DNA from: Hydrocarboniphaga effusa AP103
Lineage (GTDB): Bacteria; Pseudomonadota; Gammaproteobacteria; Nevskiales; Nevskiaceae
NCBI RefSeq assembly: GCF_000271305.1
Contig: NZ_AKGD01000002.1
Coordinates: forward strand, 930,001-994,000
DNA: 64,000 nt
Reading direction: 5' to 3'
The notes beneath the pieces were generated by a model. It saw nothing but the letters and a program-made list of their open reading frames with translations, was not told the DNA's origin and made no database searches. A program made the position numbers and the translations under genes. This document shows positions 41,904-51,682 of the stretch, piece after piece. The stretch's first letter is position 1. Every line of letters starts with the position of its first letter.

Positions 41904-44009
41904 ATGTCTTGCAGCGGATTGCGTCGCCTGGCGGTGGTCGTCGGGCTGTCGTGCGCCGGTTTCTTCGGTTTCGGCAGCAGCGCGGCCTGGGCCGCGCCCG
42001 AGGAATTCGAGGTGCTGTTCCAGGGCGAGGTCGCCGGTTCGATGAAAGTCGAGCGCAAGGCCGATCGCATCGCGGTGGATTTCCGCTATCGGGACAACGG
42101 CCGTGGCCCGGATTACCAGGAAACCATCCGGCTCGACGCCGCCGGCCACCTGCTCGAATACCGCATCCAAGGCACTTCCACATACGGCGCCCCGACGCGT
42201 GAAAGCTTTGCGCGCACGGGCGCGCAGACGCGCTGGACCTCGATGGTCGACAGCGGCTCGGCCGTCACCAAGGAGCCGGCCGGCTACGTGCCGGTGGAAG
42301 CTTCGCCGTACATGACCGCGCTGCTCGTGCAGCAGGCGCTGACGATGCCCGAAGGCCGTATGGGCGTACTGCCGATGGGTTCGCTGCAGGTGCGCCGGCT
42401 GAAGGCGCTGCCGGCCAATGGGGCGATACCGGCGCTGGTGATGGTGGAAATGACCGGCCTCGATCTGCAGCCCGGTTATCTGTGGTTCACCGACGGCCCG
42501 CTGCCGCGCTTTTTCGCGATGGTCTCGCCGGGCTATGTCGCGATCCTGCCGCGCGGCAGTGCGAGCCTGGTCCAGGTGCTCGAAGCCGCGCAGCTCGAAG
42601 CCGAAGACGCCTGGGCCGGCGAGCTCGCGAACACGCTGCCGCACCATCTGCCCGAGCCCATCGTGATCCGCAACGCGCGCGTGTTCGATTCTGAAAACGC
42701 GCGCCTGTTGCCGGATCTGCACGACGTCTACGTGTTCCGCGGGCGTATCGCCGAGATCAAGCTCGCGGGCTCCGATGCGCGCGAACCGGGTACCGAGATC
42801 GATGCGCAGGGCCGGACGCTGTTGCCGGGGCTGTTCGATCTGCACGCGCACGAAGATCCCAACGCGAGCGCCCTGCAACTCGCGGCCGGCGTGACGACGG
42901 TGCGCGACATGGGCAACGACAACGATATGCTCGATTCGCTGGTCCGGCGCATCGAGGTCGGCGATCGCATCGGCGCGCGCATCGTGCCGGCCGGTTTCAT
43001 CGAAGGACGCAGCGAGTTTTCGGCGCGCGGCGGCTTCGTCGTCGACAGCCTGCAGGAAGCCAAGAACGCGGCCGACTGGTACGCGCAGCGCGGCTACAAG
43101 CAGCTCAAGCTCTACAACTCGGTGAAGTCCGAATGGGTCGAGCCGCTGGCGACCTACGCGCACGACCAGGGCCTGCGCGTGAGCGGGCACATTCCGGCTT
43201 TCATGCGCGCCGAGGAAGCCGTGCGCGCCGGCTACGACGAGCTCACGCACATCAACCAGGTGCTGCTCAATTTCCTCGTGCAGCCCGGCGACGACACGCG
43301 GACGCTGCAACGCTTCTACCGCATCATGGAGAACGCGCATGCGCTCGACCTGAACTCCGAACCCGTGCGGCATTTCATCGACCTGCTCAAGCAGCGCGGC
43401 ATTTCGGTGGATGCCACGCTTGCGGTGTTCGAGGACATGTATCAGCGCCAGGGACAGATGCACCCGAGCTACGCGATGGTGGCCGATCACTTTCCGCCCG
43501 CGATGCAGCGCACGCTGCGCAAGAGCTCGTTCGATGTCACGCCGGCCAACGTAGCGCGCTACAAGGCCTCGTACGACAAGATGGGCGAGATGGTCGTCGC
43601 GCTGCATCGCGCCGGGGTGCCGCTGGTCGCGGGCACCGATTACATCCAGGGTTTCACCTTGCATCGCGAACTCGAGCTCTACGTGCGCTACGGCATTCCG
43701 GCCGCCGAAGCGCTCAAGATCGCGACCTACAACGGCGCGCGCTACACCAACACACTCGATCGTCTCGGCACCATCACGCCCGGCAAGCTCGCCGACCTCG
43801 TGCTCGTCGACGGCGACCCGACGCGCGACATCAACGCGATCCGCTCACCGATGCTGACGATGCAACAGGGTGTGGTGTTCTTTCCGAACGAAATCTATCC
43901 GCGCTTCGGCATCCAGGCCTTCGTCGGCCAGCCGCTCATGAAGATTCACGAGGATCGGAATTCCGCCGAATCCAGGCCCTACGCACCGATGCGCCATCGT
44001 CATCACTGA
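41904..44009 (+). CDS. Secreted amidohydrolase with N-terminal extension
   Basis: 701 residues with a signal peptide (LAVVVGLSCAGFFGFGSSAAWA, cut before APEEF). Residues about 30-250 form a separate domain (EVLFQGEVAGSMKVERKADR...DYQETIRLDAAGHLLEYRI) resembling secreted beta-rich DUF-type domains. The amidohydrolase domain follows, with metal-site motifs FDLHAHED, YKQLKLYN (possible carboxylated Lys), VSGHIPAF, ELTHINQ and VAGTDYIQG, and the closing PGKLADLVLVDGDP. This is the imidazolonepropionase/prolidase-like branch; such exported enzymes degrade peptides or imides. A His-rich C-terminus (MRHRHH) is present. Substrate unknown. Confidence 0.85.
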   Translation: MSCSGLRRLAVVVGLSCAGFFGFGSSAAWAAPEEFEVLFQGEVAGSMKVERKADRIAVDFRYRDNGRGPDYQETIRLDAAGHLLEYRIQGTSTYGAPTRESFARTGAQTRWTSMVDSGSAVTKEPAGYVPVEASPYMTALLVQQALTMPEGRMGVLPMGSLQVRRLKALPANGAIPALVMVEMTGLDLQPGYLWFTDGPLPRFFAMVSPGYVAILPRGSASLVQVLEAAQLEAEDAWAGELANTLPHHLPEPIVIRNARVFDSENARLLPDLHDVYVFRGRIAEIKLAGSDAREPGTEIDAQGRTLLPGLFDLHAHEDPNASALQLAAGVTTVRDMGNDNDMLDSLVRRIEVGDRIGARIVPAGFIEGRSEFSARGGFVVDSLQEAKNAADWYAQRGYKQLKLYNSVKSEWVEPLATYAHDQGLRVSGHIPAFMRAEEAVRAGYDELTHINQVLLNFLVQPGDDTRTLQRFYRIMENAHALDLNSEPVRHFIDLLKQRGISVDATLAVFEDMYQRQGQMHPSYAMVADHFPPAMQRTLRKSSFDVTPANVARYKASYDKMGEMVVALHRAGVPLVAGTDYIQGFTLHRELELYVRYGIPAAEALKIATYNGARYTNTLDRLGTITPGKLADLVLVDGDPTRDINAIRSPMLTMQQGVVFFPNEIYPRFGIQAFVGQPLMKIHEDRNSAESRPYAPMRHRHH

Positions 44010-44042
44010 CGGGACGGCGCATCGGGCGGGCGACAGGAACGC

Positions 44043-45479
44043 TCAGGCTCGGTAGAGCTTCAGATACTCCGCGGCCGCGCGTTCCCACGAGAAATCGCGC
44101 TCCATGCCGGCGAGCTGCATCTGCTTCCAGACGCGCGGGTTGTTCTGCTTGAGTTCGATCGCGCGCTCCACGCCCCAGAGCACGCCGCCGATGTCGGCGT
44201 TCTCGAAATGCACGCCGGTGGCGCTGCCGTTGGCGATATTCTCGATGCTCGCATCGGTGACCGTGTCCGCGAGCCCGCCGGTGCGGCGCACGACCGGGAT
44301 CGTGCCGTAGCGCTGGCTGTACATCTGGTTGAGTCCACAGGGTTCGAAGCGCGACGGCATCAGGAAGATGTCGGCGCCGGCCTCGACGAGATGCGCGAGC
44401 CGCTCGTCGTAGCGCAGGTGCGTGCCAACGCGGCCCGGATAGCGCGCGGTGGCGTCGCGCCAGCCTTGTTCCTGCTCCTTGTCGCCCGAGGCGAGCACCG
44501 CGAACTGCAGCCGCGGATGGCGGATCAGCAGTGCGTCGAGCGCGCCGAGCACGAGATCGCTGCCTTTCTGCTCGGCCAGCCGCGTGACGATGCCGACGAC
44601 GGTCGCCTCGCTGTCCTCGGCGAGCCGCAGCTCGTGCTGCAGCGCCTTCTTGTTGGCGTTCTTGCCCTGCTTGAGGCTCGCCGGTGAAAAGCGCCGCGCG
44701 ATGAGCTTGTCGGTGGCGGGCGACCAGGCCTCGGTTTCGACGCCGTTGACGATGCCGACGAGCTGGCCCGAGCGCCAGCGCAGCAGGCCGTCGAGCCCGT
44801 TGCCGTACTCGGGCGTCTGGATTTCGTGCGCGTAGTTCGGGCTCACCGTGGTGATAACGTCGGCGGCCGAAAGCCCGGCCTTCATGAAGTTGAAGCCGCC
44901 ATGCATTTCGACGCCGTCGATGGACCAGAGCTGGCGCGGCAGGCCGAGGAAATCGAAGGCCTCGCGCCCGAACCAACCCTGATACGCGATGTTGTGGATC
45001 GTGAAGATCAGGCGTGGACGCGGGTTCTCGGTCGACAGCCAGGACAGCGCCGGGCCGGTCTGCCAGTCGTTGGCGTGCACCACGTCGGCGCGCCAGCCGG
45101 CAGCGCCGAGCGCAAGCCCGTGCACGGCCTCGCAGAAGCAGCCGAAGCGCCAGGCGTTGTCGGCGAAATCACGGCCGAACTCGTCGCGGTACGGATCGCC
45201 CGCGCGGTCGTAGAGATACGGCGCGTCGACCAGCCAGATCGTCAGCGAGGTGTTCGGGAGCTGGCCTTCGATCACGCGGAAATGCTGGCCGCGCAGGTGC
45301 AGGCTGCCGATCTCGCGGATGTTTTCGAGTTTGCCAGGCAGGCCGCGATAAGCCGGCAGCACCACGCGCACGTCGACGCCGGCACGGGTCAGGGCCAGCG
45401 GCAGGGCGTAGGCCACGTCGGCGAGACCGCCGGTCTTGATCAGCGGCCAGCATTCGCTGGCGGCGAAAAGCACGCGCAT
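44043..45479 (-). CDS. glgA: Glycogen synthase (ADP-glucose type)
   Basis: 478 residues, standard for bacterial GlgA. Transfers glucose from ADP-glucose to the growing alpha-1,4 chain. GT5 motifs: the ADP-glucose-binding KTGGLADV with Lys15, VVHANDWQTGP, FTIHNIAYQGWF, VSPNYAHEI, and the C-terminal E-x7-E region MPSRFEPCGLNQMYSQRYGTIPVVRRTGGLADTV. Divergent from glgB with 116 bases between the starts, so the two glycogen genes probably share a regulatory region. Confidence 0.97.
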   Translation of the reverse strand: MRVLFAASECWPLIKTGGLADVAYALPLALTRAGVDVRVVLPAYRGLPGKLENIREIGSLHLRGQHFRVIEGQLPNTSLTIWLVDAPYLYDRAGDPYRDEFGRDFADNAWRFGCFCEAVHGLALGAAGWRADVVHANDWQTGPALSWLSTENPRPRLIFTIHNIAYQGWFGREAFDFLGLPRQLWSIDGVEMHGGFNFMKAGLSAADVITTVSPNYAHEIQTPEYGNGLDGLLRWRSGQLVGIVNGVETEAWSPATDKLIARRFSPASLKQGKNANKKALQHELRLAEDSEATVVGIVTRLAEQKGSDLVLGALDALLIRHPRLQFAVLASGDKEQEQGWRDATARYPGRVGTHLRYDERLAHLVEAGADIFLMPSRFEPCGLNQMYSQRYGTIPVVRRTGGLADTVTDASIENIANGSATGVHFENADIGGVLWGVERAIELKQNNPRVWKQMQLAGMERDFSWERAAAEYLKLYRA

Positions 45480-45595
45480 GAGGTGATCCGGGTCCTGGGT
45501 TCAGTTCATTGGGGCGGGGTTGCCCGTAGGATAGTGGCCGAGGGCTCGCCCTGCGACCCAAACCACCGCCGATCTCAGGCAAGGACTTCGACCGC

Positions 45596-47491
45596 GTGAC
45601 CTCCAAAGTGCCCGCTGCGCTCGCCGATTTCGACCTGCATCTGTTTGGAGAAGGCCGGCACTGGCACGCCCAGGAATTTCTCGGGGCGCATGCTTCGGAG
45701 GCGCATGGCATCGCGGGAACGCGTTTTGCTGTCTGGGCGCCGCATGCCAAGGCCGTGAGCGTCGCGGGCGACTTCAATGCCTGGAGCCACACCGCGCATC
45801 CGCTGCGCGGCAGCGACAGCGGCGTCTGGGAAGGCTTCATCGCGGGCATCGGCTCTGGCGCGCTCTACAAGTTCGCGATCCAGACGCCGCACGGCGAATG
45901 GCTGCTCAAGTCCGATCCGTATGGCCGCCTGTTCGAAATGCGTCCCGCGACTTCGAGTGTGGTGGTCGCGCCATCGGCGCATGCCTGGACCGATGCGGAC
46001 TGGATCGCGCGTCGCCGCGAAACCGATTGGCAGCGCGAGCCGGTTTCGATCTACGAGCTGCACCTGGGCTCCTGGCAGCGAAGTGCCGACGGCGCGTTTC
46101 TGAACTATCGCGAGATCGCGCGGCGGCTCGTTCCGTACGTGGTCTCGATGGGCTTCACGCACGTGGAGCTGCTGCCGGTATCCGAGCACCCGTTCGACGG
46201 CTCCTGGGGCTACCAGACCATCGGGCTCTACGCGCCGACGCGCCGCCATGGCGAGCCCGACGATTTCCGCTGGTTCGTCGATCACTGCCATGCGCACGGC
46301 ATCGGCGTGATCCTCGATTGGGTGCCCGCGCATTTCCCGAAGGATGCGCACGGCCTGCGCCGCTTCGACGGCCTGCCGCTCTACGAGTATCCGGAACCGC
46401 ATCGCGGCGAGCATCCCGAATGGGGCACGCTGATCTACGACTACGGTCGTCCGCAGGTGCGCAATTTCCTGATGTCCAACGCGCTGTACTGGATCGAGGA
46501 ATTCCACCTCGACGGCCTGCGCGTCGACGCGGTGGCCTCGATGCTCTACCTCGACTACGGACGCAATCCGGGCCAGTGGCAGCCGAATCGGTACGGCGGC
46601 CGCGAGCATCTCGAAGCCGTGCAGTTCCTGCGCGACTTCAACCAGGCGATGCATGATGTGCATCCCGGCGCGCTCGTGATTGCGGAGGAATCCACCTCGT
46701 GGCCCGATGTCTCGGGCGCCGTGGAGTACGGCGGACTCGGCTTTTCGATGAAGTGGGACCTGGGCTGGATGCACGACTCGCTCGACTACTTCAAGCGCGA
46801 CCCGATCCACCGGCGCTACCACGCCAACCACCTGACTTTCGGCTTCATGTACGCCTGGACCGAGCGCTTCGTGCTGCCGCTCTCGCATGACGAAGTCGTG
46901 CACGGCAAGAGCCCGCTAATCTACAAGATGCCCGGCGACGAGTGGCAGAAGTTCGCCAACCTGCGCCTGCTGTTCGTATTCATGTGGACGCGGCCCGGCA
47001 AGAAGCTGCTGTTCATGGGCGGCGAGTTCGCGCAGACGCGCGAATGGGATCACGACCGCGAACTCGACTGGTGGCTCGATCGGCAGCCGCTGCACGCCGG
47101 CGTGCGCGCGCTGATCGGCGATCTGAACCGCCTGCATCGCGAGCTGCCGGCGCTGCACGAGCTCGATGCGGAGCCGCAGGGCTTTACCTGGATCGACTGC
47201 AACAACGTCGACGAATCGATCTTCGTCTACCGGCGGCGCGACTCGGCCGGGCGCGAGGTGGTGATCGTGATCAATGCGACGCCGGTGGTGCGGACGAATC
47301 ATCGGATCGCGTTGCCGAGCGCGGGCGTCTGGATCGAGCGGCTCAACTCCGACGCGCTGGCTTATGGTGGCAGTGGAGTGGGCAACTCGGGGCGCGTGGT
47401 GGCGGTCGAGGAGCCGTGGATGTCGCTGGACTGCAGTGCCTGGATTACGGTGCCGCCGCTGGGGGCTTTGGTGCTCGAGGGGCCGGGATGA
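45596..47491 (+). CDS. glgB: 1,4-alpha-glucan branching enzyme
   Basis: 631 residues from a GTG at 45596. Makes the alpha-1,6 branches of glycogen. An N-terminal CBM48 domain (TRFAVWAPHAKAVSVAGDFNAW) precedes the GH13 barrel with ELHLGSWQR, LPVSEHPFDGSWGYQ, LDWVPAHFPKDAHGL, catalytic Asp311 (GLRVDAV), Glu364 (VIAEEST) and Asp432 (PLSHDEV). The protein is shorter at the N-terminus than the E. coli enzyme (728 residues), lacking the extra N1 module. The alternative function as a trehalose-related hydrolase is excluded by the full branching-enzyme set of motifs. Confidence 0.97.
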   Translation: MTSKVPAALADFDLHLFGEGRHWHAQEFLGAHASEAHGIAGTRFAVWAPHAKAVSVAGDFNAWSHTAHPLRGSDSGVWEGFIAGIGSGALYKFAIQTPHGEWLLKSDPYGRLFEMRPATSSVVVAPSAHAWTDADWIARRRETDWQREPVSIYELHLGSWQRSADGAFLNYREIARRLVPYVVSMGFTHVELLPVSEHPFDGSWGYQTIGLYAPTRRHGEPDDFRWFVDHCHAHGIGVILDWVPAHFPKDAHGLRRFDGLPLYEYPEPHRGEHPEWGTLIYDYGRPQVRNFLMSNALYWIEEFHLDGLRVDAVASMLYLDYGRNPGQWQPNRYGGREHLEAVQFLRDFNQAMHDVHPGALVIAEESTSWPDVSGAVEYGGLGFSMKWDLGWMHDSLDYFKRDPIHRRYHANHLTFGFMYAWTERFVLPLSHDEVVHGKSPLIYKMPGDEWQKFANLRLLFVFMWTRPGKKLLFMGGEFAQTREWDHDRELDWWLDRQPLHAGVRALIGDLNRLHRELPALHELDAEPQGFTWIDCNNVDESIFVYRRRDSAGREVVIVINATPVVRTNHRIALPSAGVWIERLNSDALAYGGSGVGNSGRVVAVEEPWMSLDCSAWITVPPLGALVLEGPG

Positions 47492-47557
47492 GCTCTGTTG
47501 TTTGTGTCGTTGGGGCTGTTGTGAGCTGAGGGCTTTTGGCCTTCCCGGCCGGGGCTT

Positions 47558-48027
47558 ACTTTCTTTGCTCCTGCAAAGAAAGTAAGCAAAGAAAGCAGGC
47601 CCCGAGTCCGCGCCCGTTCGTCGCGGAGCGACGAACGGGTCCCCGGCTGGAGCGACGTGCTCGGGGTCGCTTCGACGCGACATCCTGTCGCGACGAAGCT
47701 CAGGCGGACGTCCTGTCCGGCTGCCCCGCTGCGCGCGCCGCTCCGGCCGGCGCTGCCAGGGGGTGAACATCTACGCAACGGCACAACGGCACGCAACGGT
47801 GCTGCCGTTGCTTTTGACTTTGATCCCTTGTGAGGCACCGAGCAGCGGAGCGCGCGCAGGGGTCGGCGGGCAGGGATGTCCGCCGAGTTTCGTCGCGACC
47901 AGAATGTTGCCTCGCGTCGAAACTCTTGCCCCGAGCACGTGAGCAGCGCAGGGGACTTTCGCGTAGCGAAAGTGCGTCACCAGGGTGTGCGCTCGATGCC
48001 TACTTTCTTTGCACAAGCAAAGAAAGT
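47558..48027. repeat. 470-bp nested inverted-repeat element upstream of flgG
   Basis: Ends are the same hairpin: ACTTTCTTTGC-TCCT-GCAAAGAAAGT (47558-47583) and ACTTTCTTTGC-ACAA-GCAAAGAAAGT (48002-48027). Inside, further hairpins (CCCGTTCGTCGC around GGA; TCGCGAC pairs; ACTTTCGC-GTA-GCGAAAGT near 47955) and long imperfect arms occur: GGCGGACGTCCTG...CCGCTGCGCGCGC on the left mirrors GCGCGCGCAGGGG...GGATGTCCGCC on the right, around an axis near 47790. No transposase or other gene lies within. Together with the gene-free flanks this accounts for the ~715-base gap between glgB and flgG. Confidence 0.75.
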
Positions 48028-48165
48028 AGGGCCCGACCGGCGAGGTCGAAAGCCATCAGGGCACAGCTGGCCTAGCCACCAGCCGCCAGCGCCCAAACCT
48101 CGCTAAAGTCCGCCGCCGTCTTTTTGACACGCCCTCCCCAGCACCCCTGGCCCAGGACTTGTACT

Positions 48166-48179
48166 GGCAGGCCAAACGC
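48166..48179 (+). promoter_or_regulatory. Candidate sigma-54-type promoter for flgG
   Basis: TGGCAGGCCAAACGC holds GG (48166-48167) and GC (48178-48179) ten bases apart as in -24/-12 promoters, 27 bases before the flgG ATG. The -24 half (TGGCA) is good, the -12 half (ACGC instead of TTGC) is poor. Flagellar rod and hook genes are often RpoN-dependent, which is the only other support. Confidence 0.3.
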
Positions 48180-48206
48180 CGACTCTCCGGCGTGCGGAGC
48201 CGCCAC

Positions 48207-48992
48207 ATGAACTCAGCCCTCTGGGTCGCCAAGACCGGTCTCGATGCGCAGCAGACGCGCATGGCCGTCGTCTCCAACAACCTCGCCAACGTCAATACGA
48301 CGGGTTTCAAGCGCGGGCGCGCCAACTTCGAAGACCTGCTCTACCAGAACGTGCAGACCGCCGGCGCCCAGAGCAGCACGCAGACGCAGCTGCCGACGGG
48401 GCTGTCGATCGGCACCGGCGTGCGCATCGGGGCGACCGAGAAGATGTTCGCGCAGGGCAATCTGCTGCAGACCAACAACTCGCTCGACCTGGCGATCAAC
48501 GGCCGCGGCTTCTTCCAGATCCTGATGCCGGACGGCACCATGTCGTACTCGCGTGACGGCAGCTTTGCGCTCGACAGCCAGGGCCAGGTCGTCAACGACC
48601 AGGGCTTTCCGCTGCAGCCGGGCCTGCAGATTCCGCAGGGCGCGCAGGACGTCAGCATCTCGGCCGACGGCATCGTCTCGGTGACGCTCGCAGGGCAATC
48701 GACGCCGCAGCAGGTCGGTTCGCTGACGCTGGCCGATTTCATCAACCCGGCCGGCCTGCAGCCGCGCGGGGACAATCTCTATGCGGAGACCGCGGCTAGC
48801 GGTTCGCCGCAGACCGGCACGCCGGGGCTCAACGGCATCGGCTCGCTTGCGCAGGGCTCGCTCGAATCCTCGAACGTCAACGTCGTCGAGGAAATGGTCA
48901 GCATGATCGAGACGCAGCGCGCCTACGAGATGAACTCGAAGGCGATCTCGACCACCGATCAGATGCTGCAATTCATCACCAGCAATCTGTAA
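48207..48992 (+). CDS. flgG: Flagellar distal rod protein FlgG
   Basis: 261 residues, the normal FlgG length. The N-terminal [36 protein letters not shown] and C-terminal [34 protein letters not shown] are the heptad-repeat ends shared by rod/hook proteins and are near-diagnostic of FlgG. The ATG at 48207 is chosen because this N-terminus is invariant in the family; the open frame upstream is not conserved. First gene of flgGHIJKL; flgBCDEF is not upstream, where the repeat element and glgB are found. Confidence 0.97.
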   Translation: MNSALWVAKTGLDAQQTRMAVVSNNLANVNTTGFKRGRANFEDLLYQNVQTAGAQSSTQTQLPTGLSIGTGVRIGATEKMFAQGNLLQTNNSLDLAINGRGFFQILMPDGTMSYSRDGSFALDSQGQVVNDQGFPLQPGLQIPQGAQDVSISADGIVSVTLAGQSTPQQVGSLTLADFINPAGLQPRGDNLYAETAASGSPQTGTPGLNGIGSLAQGSLESSNVNVVEEMVSMIETQRAYEMNSKAISTTDQMLQFITSNL

Positions 48993-48996
48993 GGCC

Positions 48997-49650
48997 ATGC
49001 GCGCTTTGCTCCTCACCGCGATCGCCCTCGCGATCAACGTTCCGCTGGTCGGCTGCGCCGCGAATGCGAGCCGGCCCGTGGTCGAGACCTCGGCACCGAG
49101 CTTGCCGGTGGCGAGCGTCGAGCCGGGCGCCATCTACTCGAGCGGCGGCGGACTCGCGCTGTTCGAGGACAACAAGGCGCGCAACGTCGGCGACGTGCTG
49201 ACCGTGGTGCTCGTCGAGAGCACGCAGGCGAAGAAATCGGCGGCGACGAGCACGAGCAAGAAGCAGGATGTTTCGCTCGGCGACATCAGCGCCTTCGGCA
49301 AGGACCTGACCTACGGCGTCGGCTTCAACGGCGATCGCAGCTTCGCCGGCAAGGGCGATACGAGCCAGAGCAATTCGCTGTCGGGCAGCGTCACCGTGAC
49401 CGTGGTGCAGCGCTATGCCAACGGTAACCTGCTGGTGCGCGGCGAGAAGCAGTTGCAGCTGAATCAGGGCTCCGAAGTGGTCAAGCTCGAAGGCCTGGTG
49501 CGCGCGGCCGACATCAGCACCGCCAACACGGTGTCGTCGGATCGCGTCGCCAACGCGCGCGTGACCTATGCGGGGCGCGGAGCGCTCGCCGATTCGAATG
49601 CGCAGGGCTGGCTCGCGCGCTTCTTCTCTTCGCCCTGGATGCCGTTCTGA
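48997..49650 (+). CDS. flgH: Flagellar L-ring lipoprotein FlgH
   Basis: 217 residues with a lipoprotein signal ([17 protein letters not shown], lipidated Cys in L-V-G-C). Typical FlgH segments: [31 protein letters not shown] and the C-terminal [39 protein letters not shown]. Forms the outer-membrane L ring around the rod. Its stop overlaps the flgI start (TGATG). Confidence 0.97.
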   Translation: MRALLLTAIALAINVPLVGCAANASRPVVETSAPSLPVASVEPGAIYSSGGGLALFEDNKARNVGDVLTVVLVESTQAKKSAATSTSKKQDVSLGDISAFGKDLTYGVGFNGDRSFAGKGDTSQSNSLSGSVTVTVVQRYANGNLLVRGEKQLQLNQGSEVVKLEGLVRAADISTANTVSSDRVANARVTYAGRGALADSNAQGWLARFFSSPWMPF

Positions 49651-50753
49651 TGAACAAGCTCAAGATCATCATGAGTGTTGCGCTTGGCGTGCTCGCATCG
49701 AATGCACACGCCGAGCGCGTCAAGGATCTGGCGAGCGTGCAGGGCGTTCGCACGAATCATCTGGTCGGCTACGGCCTGGTCGTCGGCCTCGACGGCACCG
49801 GCGACCAGACCACGCAGGCACCGTTCACCGTACAAAGCCTCAAGAGCATGTTGCAGCAGCTCGGCGTAACGGTTCCGCCCAACGTCAATCCGCAGCTCAA
49901 GAACGTTGCGGCGGTTGCGCTGTCCGCCGAGCTTCCGCCGTTTTCCAAGCCCGGCCAGATGATCGATGTCACGGTTGCCTCGATCGGCAATTCGGGTTCG
50001 CTGCGCGGCGGCGCGCTGCTGATGGCGCCGCTCAAGGGCGCGGACGGCCAGGTCTATGCGATCGCGCAGGGCAACGTCGTCGTCGGGGGCCTCGGGGTGT
50101 CGGGCAAGGACGGCTCGCGCGTGAGCGTGAACGTGCCGAGCGCCGGCCGCATTCCGAACGGCGCGTCGGTGGAACGCTCGGTGCCGGGCGCCTTCGATGG
50201 CGCCGGCGATCTGCTGCTGAACCTGCACACGCCGGATTTCACCACCGCCGCGCGGCTCGCCGACGGCATCAACAACGCGCTGCATTCGCCGGTGGCGCGT
50301 GCGCTCGATCCGGTGACGGTGTCGGTGCAGGCGCCGAGCGATTCGAACCAGCGCGTGCTGTTCATGGCCTCGCTCGAAGCCATCGACGTGAGCCCCGGCG
50401 ATGCGCCGGCGCGCGTGATCGTCAACTCGCGAACGGGCACCGTCGTCATCAGCAGCCTCGTCACCGTGAGGCCCGCCGCAGTCGCCCACGGCAGCTTGTC
50501 GGTGACGATCGCCGAGCGTCCCATCGTGAGCCAGCCTTCCGCGTTCTCGGATGGCCAGACCGTCGTCGTTCCGCAATCCGCGATCGAAGTGACGCAGTCG
50601 GGCGGAACGATGTTCAAGTTCGCCTCGGGCGTGAATCTCGACGACATCGTGCGCGCGGTGAACCAGATCGGCGCCGCGCCGGGTGATCTCGTCGCGATCC
50701 TCGAAGCGCTCAAGCAGGCCGGCGCGCTGCGCGCTGAGCTCGTGGTCATCTGA
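49650..50753 (+). CDS. flgI: Flagellar P-ring protein FlgI
   Basis: 367 residues with an N-terminal signal peptide ([16 protein letters not shown], cut before [13 protein letters not shown]). Diagnostic FlgI segments: [42 protein letters not shown], and the C-terminal [41 protein letters not shown]. Forms the periplasmic P ring in the peptidoglycan layer. Overlaps flgH by one base. Confidence 0.98.
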   Translation: MNKLKIIMSVALGVLASNAHAERVKDLASVQGVRTNHLVGYGLVVGLDGTGDQTTQAPFTVQSLKSMLQQLGVTVPPNVNPQLKNVAAVALSAELPPFSKPGQMIDVTVASIGNSGSLRGGALLMAPLKGADGQVYAIAQGNVVVGGLGVSGKDGSRVSVNVPSAGRIPNGASVERSVPGAFDGAGDLLLNLHTPDFTTAARLADGINNALHSPVARALDPVTVSVQAPSDSNQRVLFMASLEAIDVSPGDAPARVIVNSRTGTVVISSLVTVRPAAVAHGSLSVTIAERPIVSQPSAFSDGQTVVVPQSAIEVTQSGGTMFKFASGVNLDDIVRAVNQIGAAPGDLVAILEALKQAGALRAELVVI

Positions 50754-50765
50754 GCGCCGATCGCC

Positions 50766-51674
50766 ATGTCCGCCCAGCCGGTCAATGCACTCGATTTCTC
50801 GCAGTACGCGGGATTGCGTGCGGCCGCCCAGCAGAACGATCCGGCCGCGCTCAAGCAGGCGGCGCAGCAGTTCGAGGCGCTGTTCATGCAGATGATGCTC
50901 AAGAGCATGCGCGACGCGCTGCCGGGCGATTCCACGCTCGGAAGCCAGGGCGATTTCTACACGGGCCTCTACGATCAGCAGCTGTCGACGACGCTGGCGA
51001 GCGGCAAGGGCATGGGCCTGGCCGACCTGCTCGTCAAGCAGCTCGCGCAGTCCTCGAGTGCGCCGGGCGCGGCTTCGGCGTCGGTGAATTCCGCCAGCTC
51101 GATCGCGGCGTATACGAAGACCGCGAAGAGCGCCGGCATCAGCGAATCCGGCGAAGCCGGCGCTTGCGAATGGACGCCCGGCGATGCCGACAGCTTTCTC
51201 GATGCGATCCGTCCGCATGCCGAAAAGGCAGCGCAGGCGCTCGGCGTTCCGACGCGCGCGATCATGGCCCAGGCCGTGCTCGAGACCGGCTGGGGACGCC
51301 GCATTCCGCGCGACACCGACGGCCGGCCGACGCTCAATCTGTTCGGCATCAAGGCCGGTTCGAGCTGGAGCGGCAAGACCGTCGAAACCGCAACGAAGGA
51401 ATACGTCGACGGTGGGTTCCGCAACGAATCCGCGAGCTTCCGCGCCTATGGATCGCTGTCCGAAACCTTCGACGATTACGTCCGGTTCCTGAGCCGCAAT
51501 CCGCGCTACGTCGACGCCCTGCGCGAGGACAGCGTCGGCGGTTTCGCGCAGGGCCTGCAGAAAGCCGGCTATGCGACCGACCCGGCCTACGCGCACAAGA
51601 TCGTCGATGTCGCCAACAGCCGCGACATGAGTGCTGCGCTGACGCGTGGCAAGCCGCGCCTCCATAGCGTCTAG
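50766..51674 (+). CDS. flgJ: Flagellar rod assembly protein/muramidase FlgJ
   Basis: 302 residues with both domains of the beta/gammaproteobacterial form. The N-terminal rod-scaffold part (about 1-100) has QAAQQFEALFMQMMLKSMRDA. The C-terminal glucosaminidase domain (about 140-302) has MAQAVLETGWG with the catalytic Glu173, and NLFGIKAGSSW. It caps the growing rod and opens the peptidoglycan for it. Confidence 0.97.
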   Translation: MSAQPVNALDFSQYAGLRAAAQQNDPAALKQAAQQFEALFMQMMLKSMRDALPGDSTLGSQGDFYTGLYDQQLSTTLASGKGMGLADLLVKQLAQSSSAPGAASASVNSASSIAAYTKTAKSAGISESGEAGACEWTPGDADSFLDAIRPHAEKAAQALGVPTRAIMAQAVLETGWGRRIPRDTDGRPTLNLFGIKAGSSWSGKTVETATKEYVDGGFRNESASFRAYGSLSETFDDYVRFLSRNPRYVDALREDSVGGFAQGLQKAGYATDPAYAHKIVDVANSRDMSAALTRGKPRLHSV

Positions 51675-51682
51675 GAGAACAC

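Noticed and set aside
47596..48106. Small open frames (81 and 76 codons) inside the 470-bp element
   Set aside because: They contain translated hairpin sequence (for example YFLCTSKES) seen again at the other end of the element; these are chance translations of the repeat.
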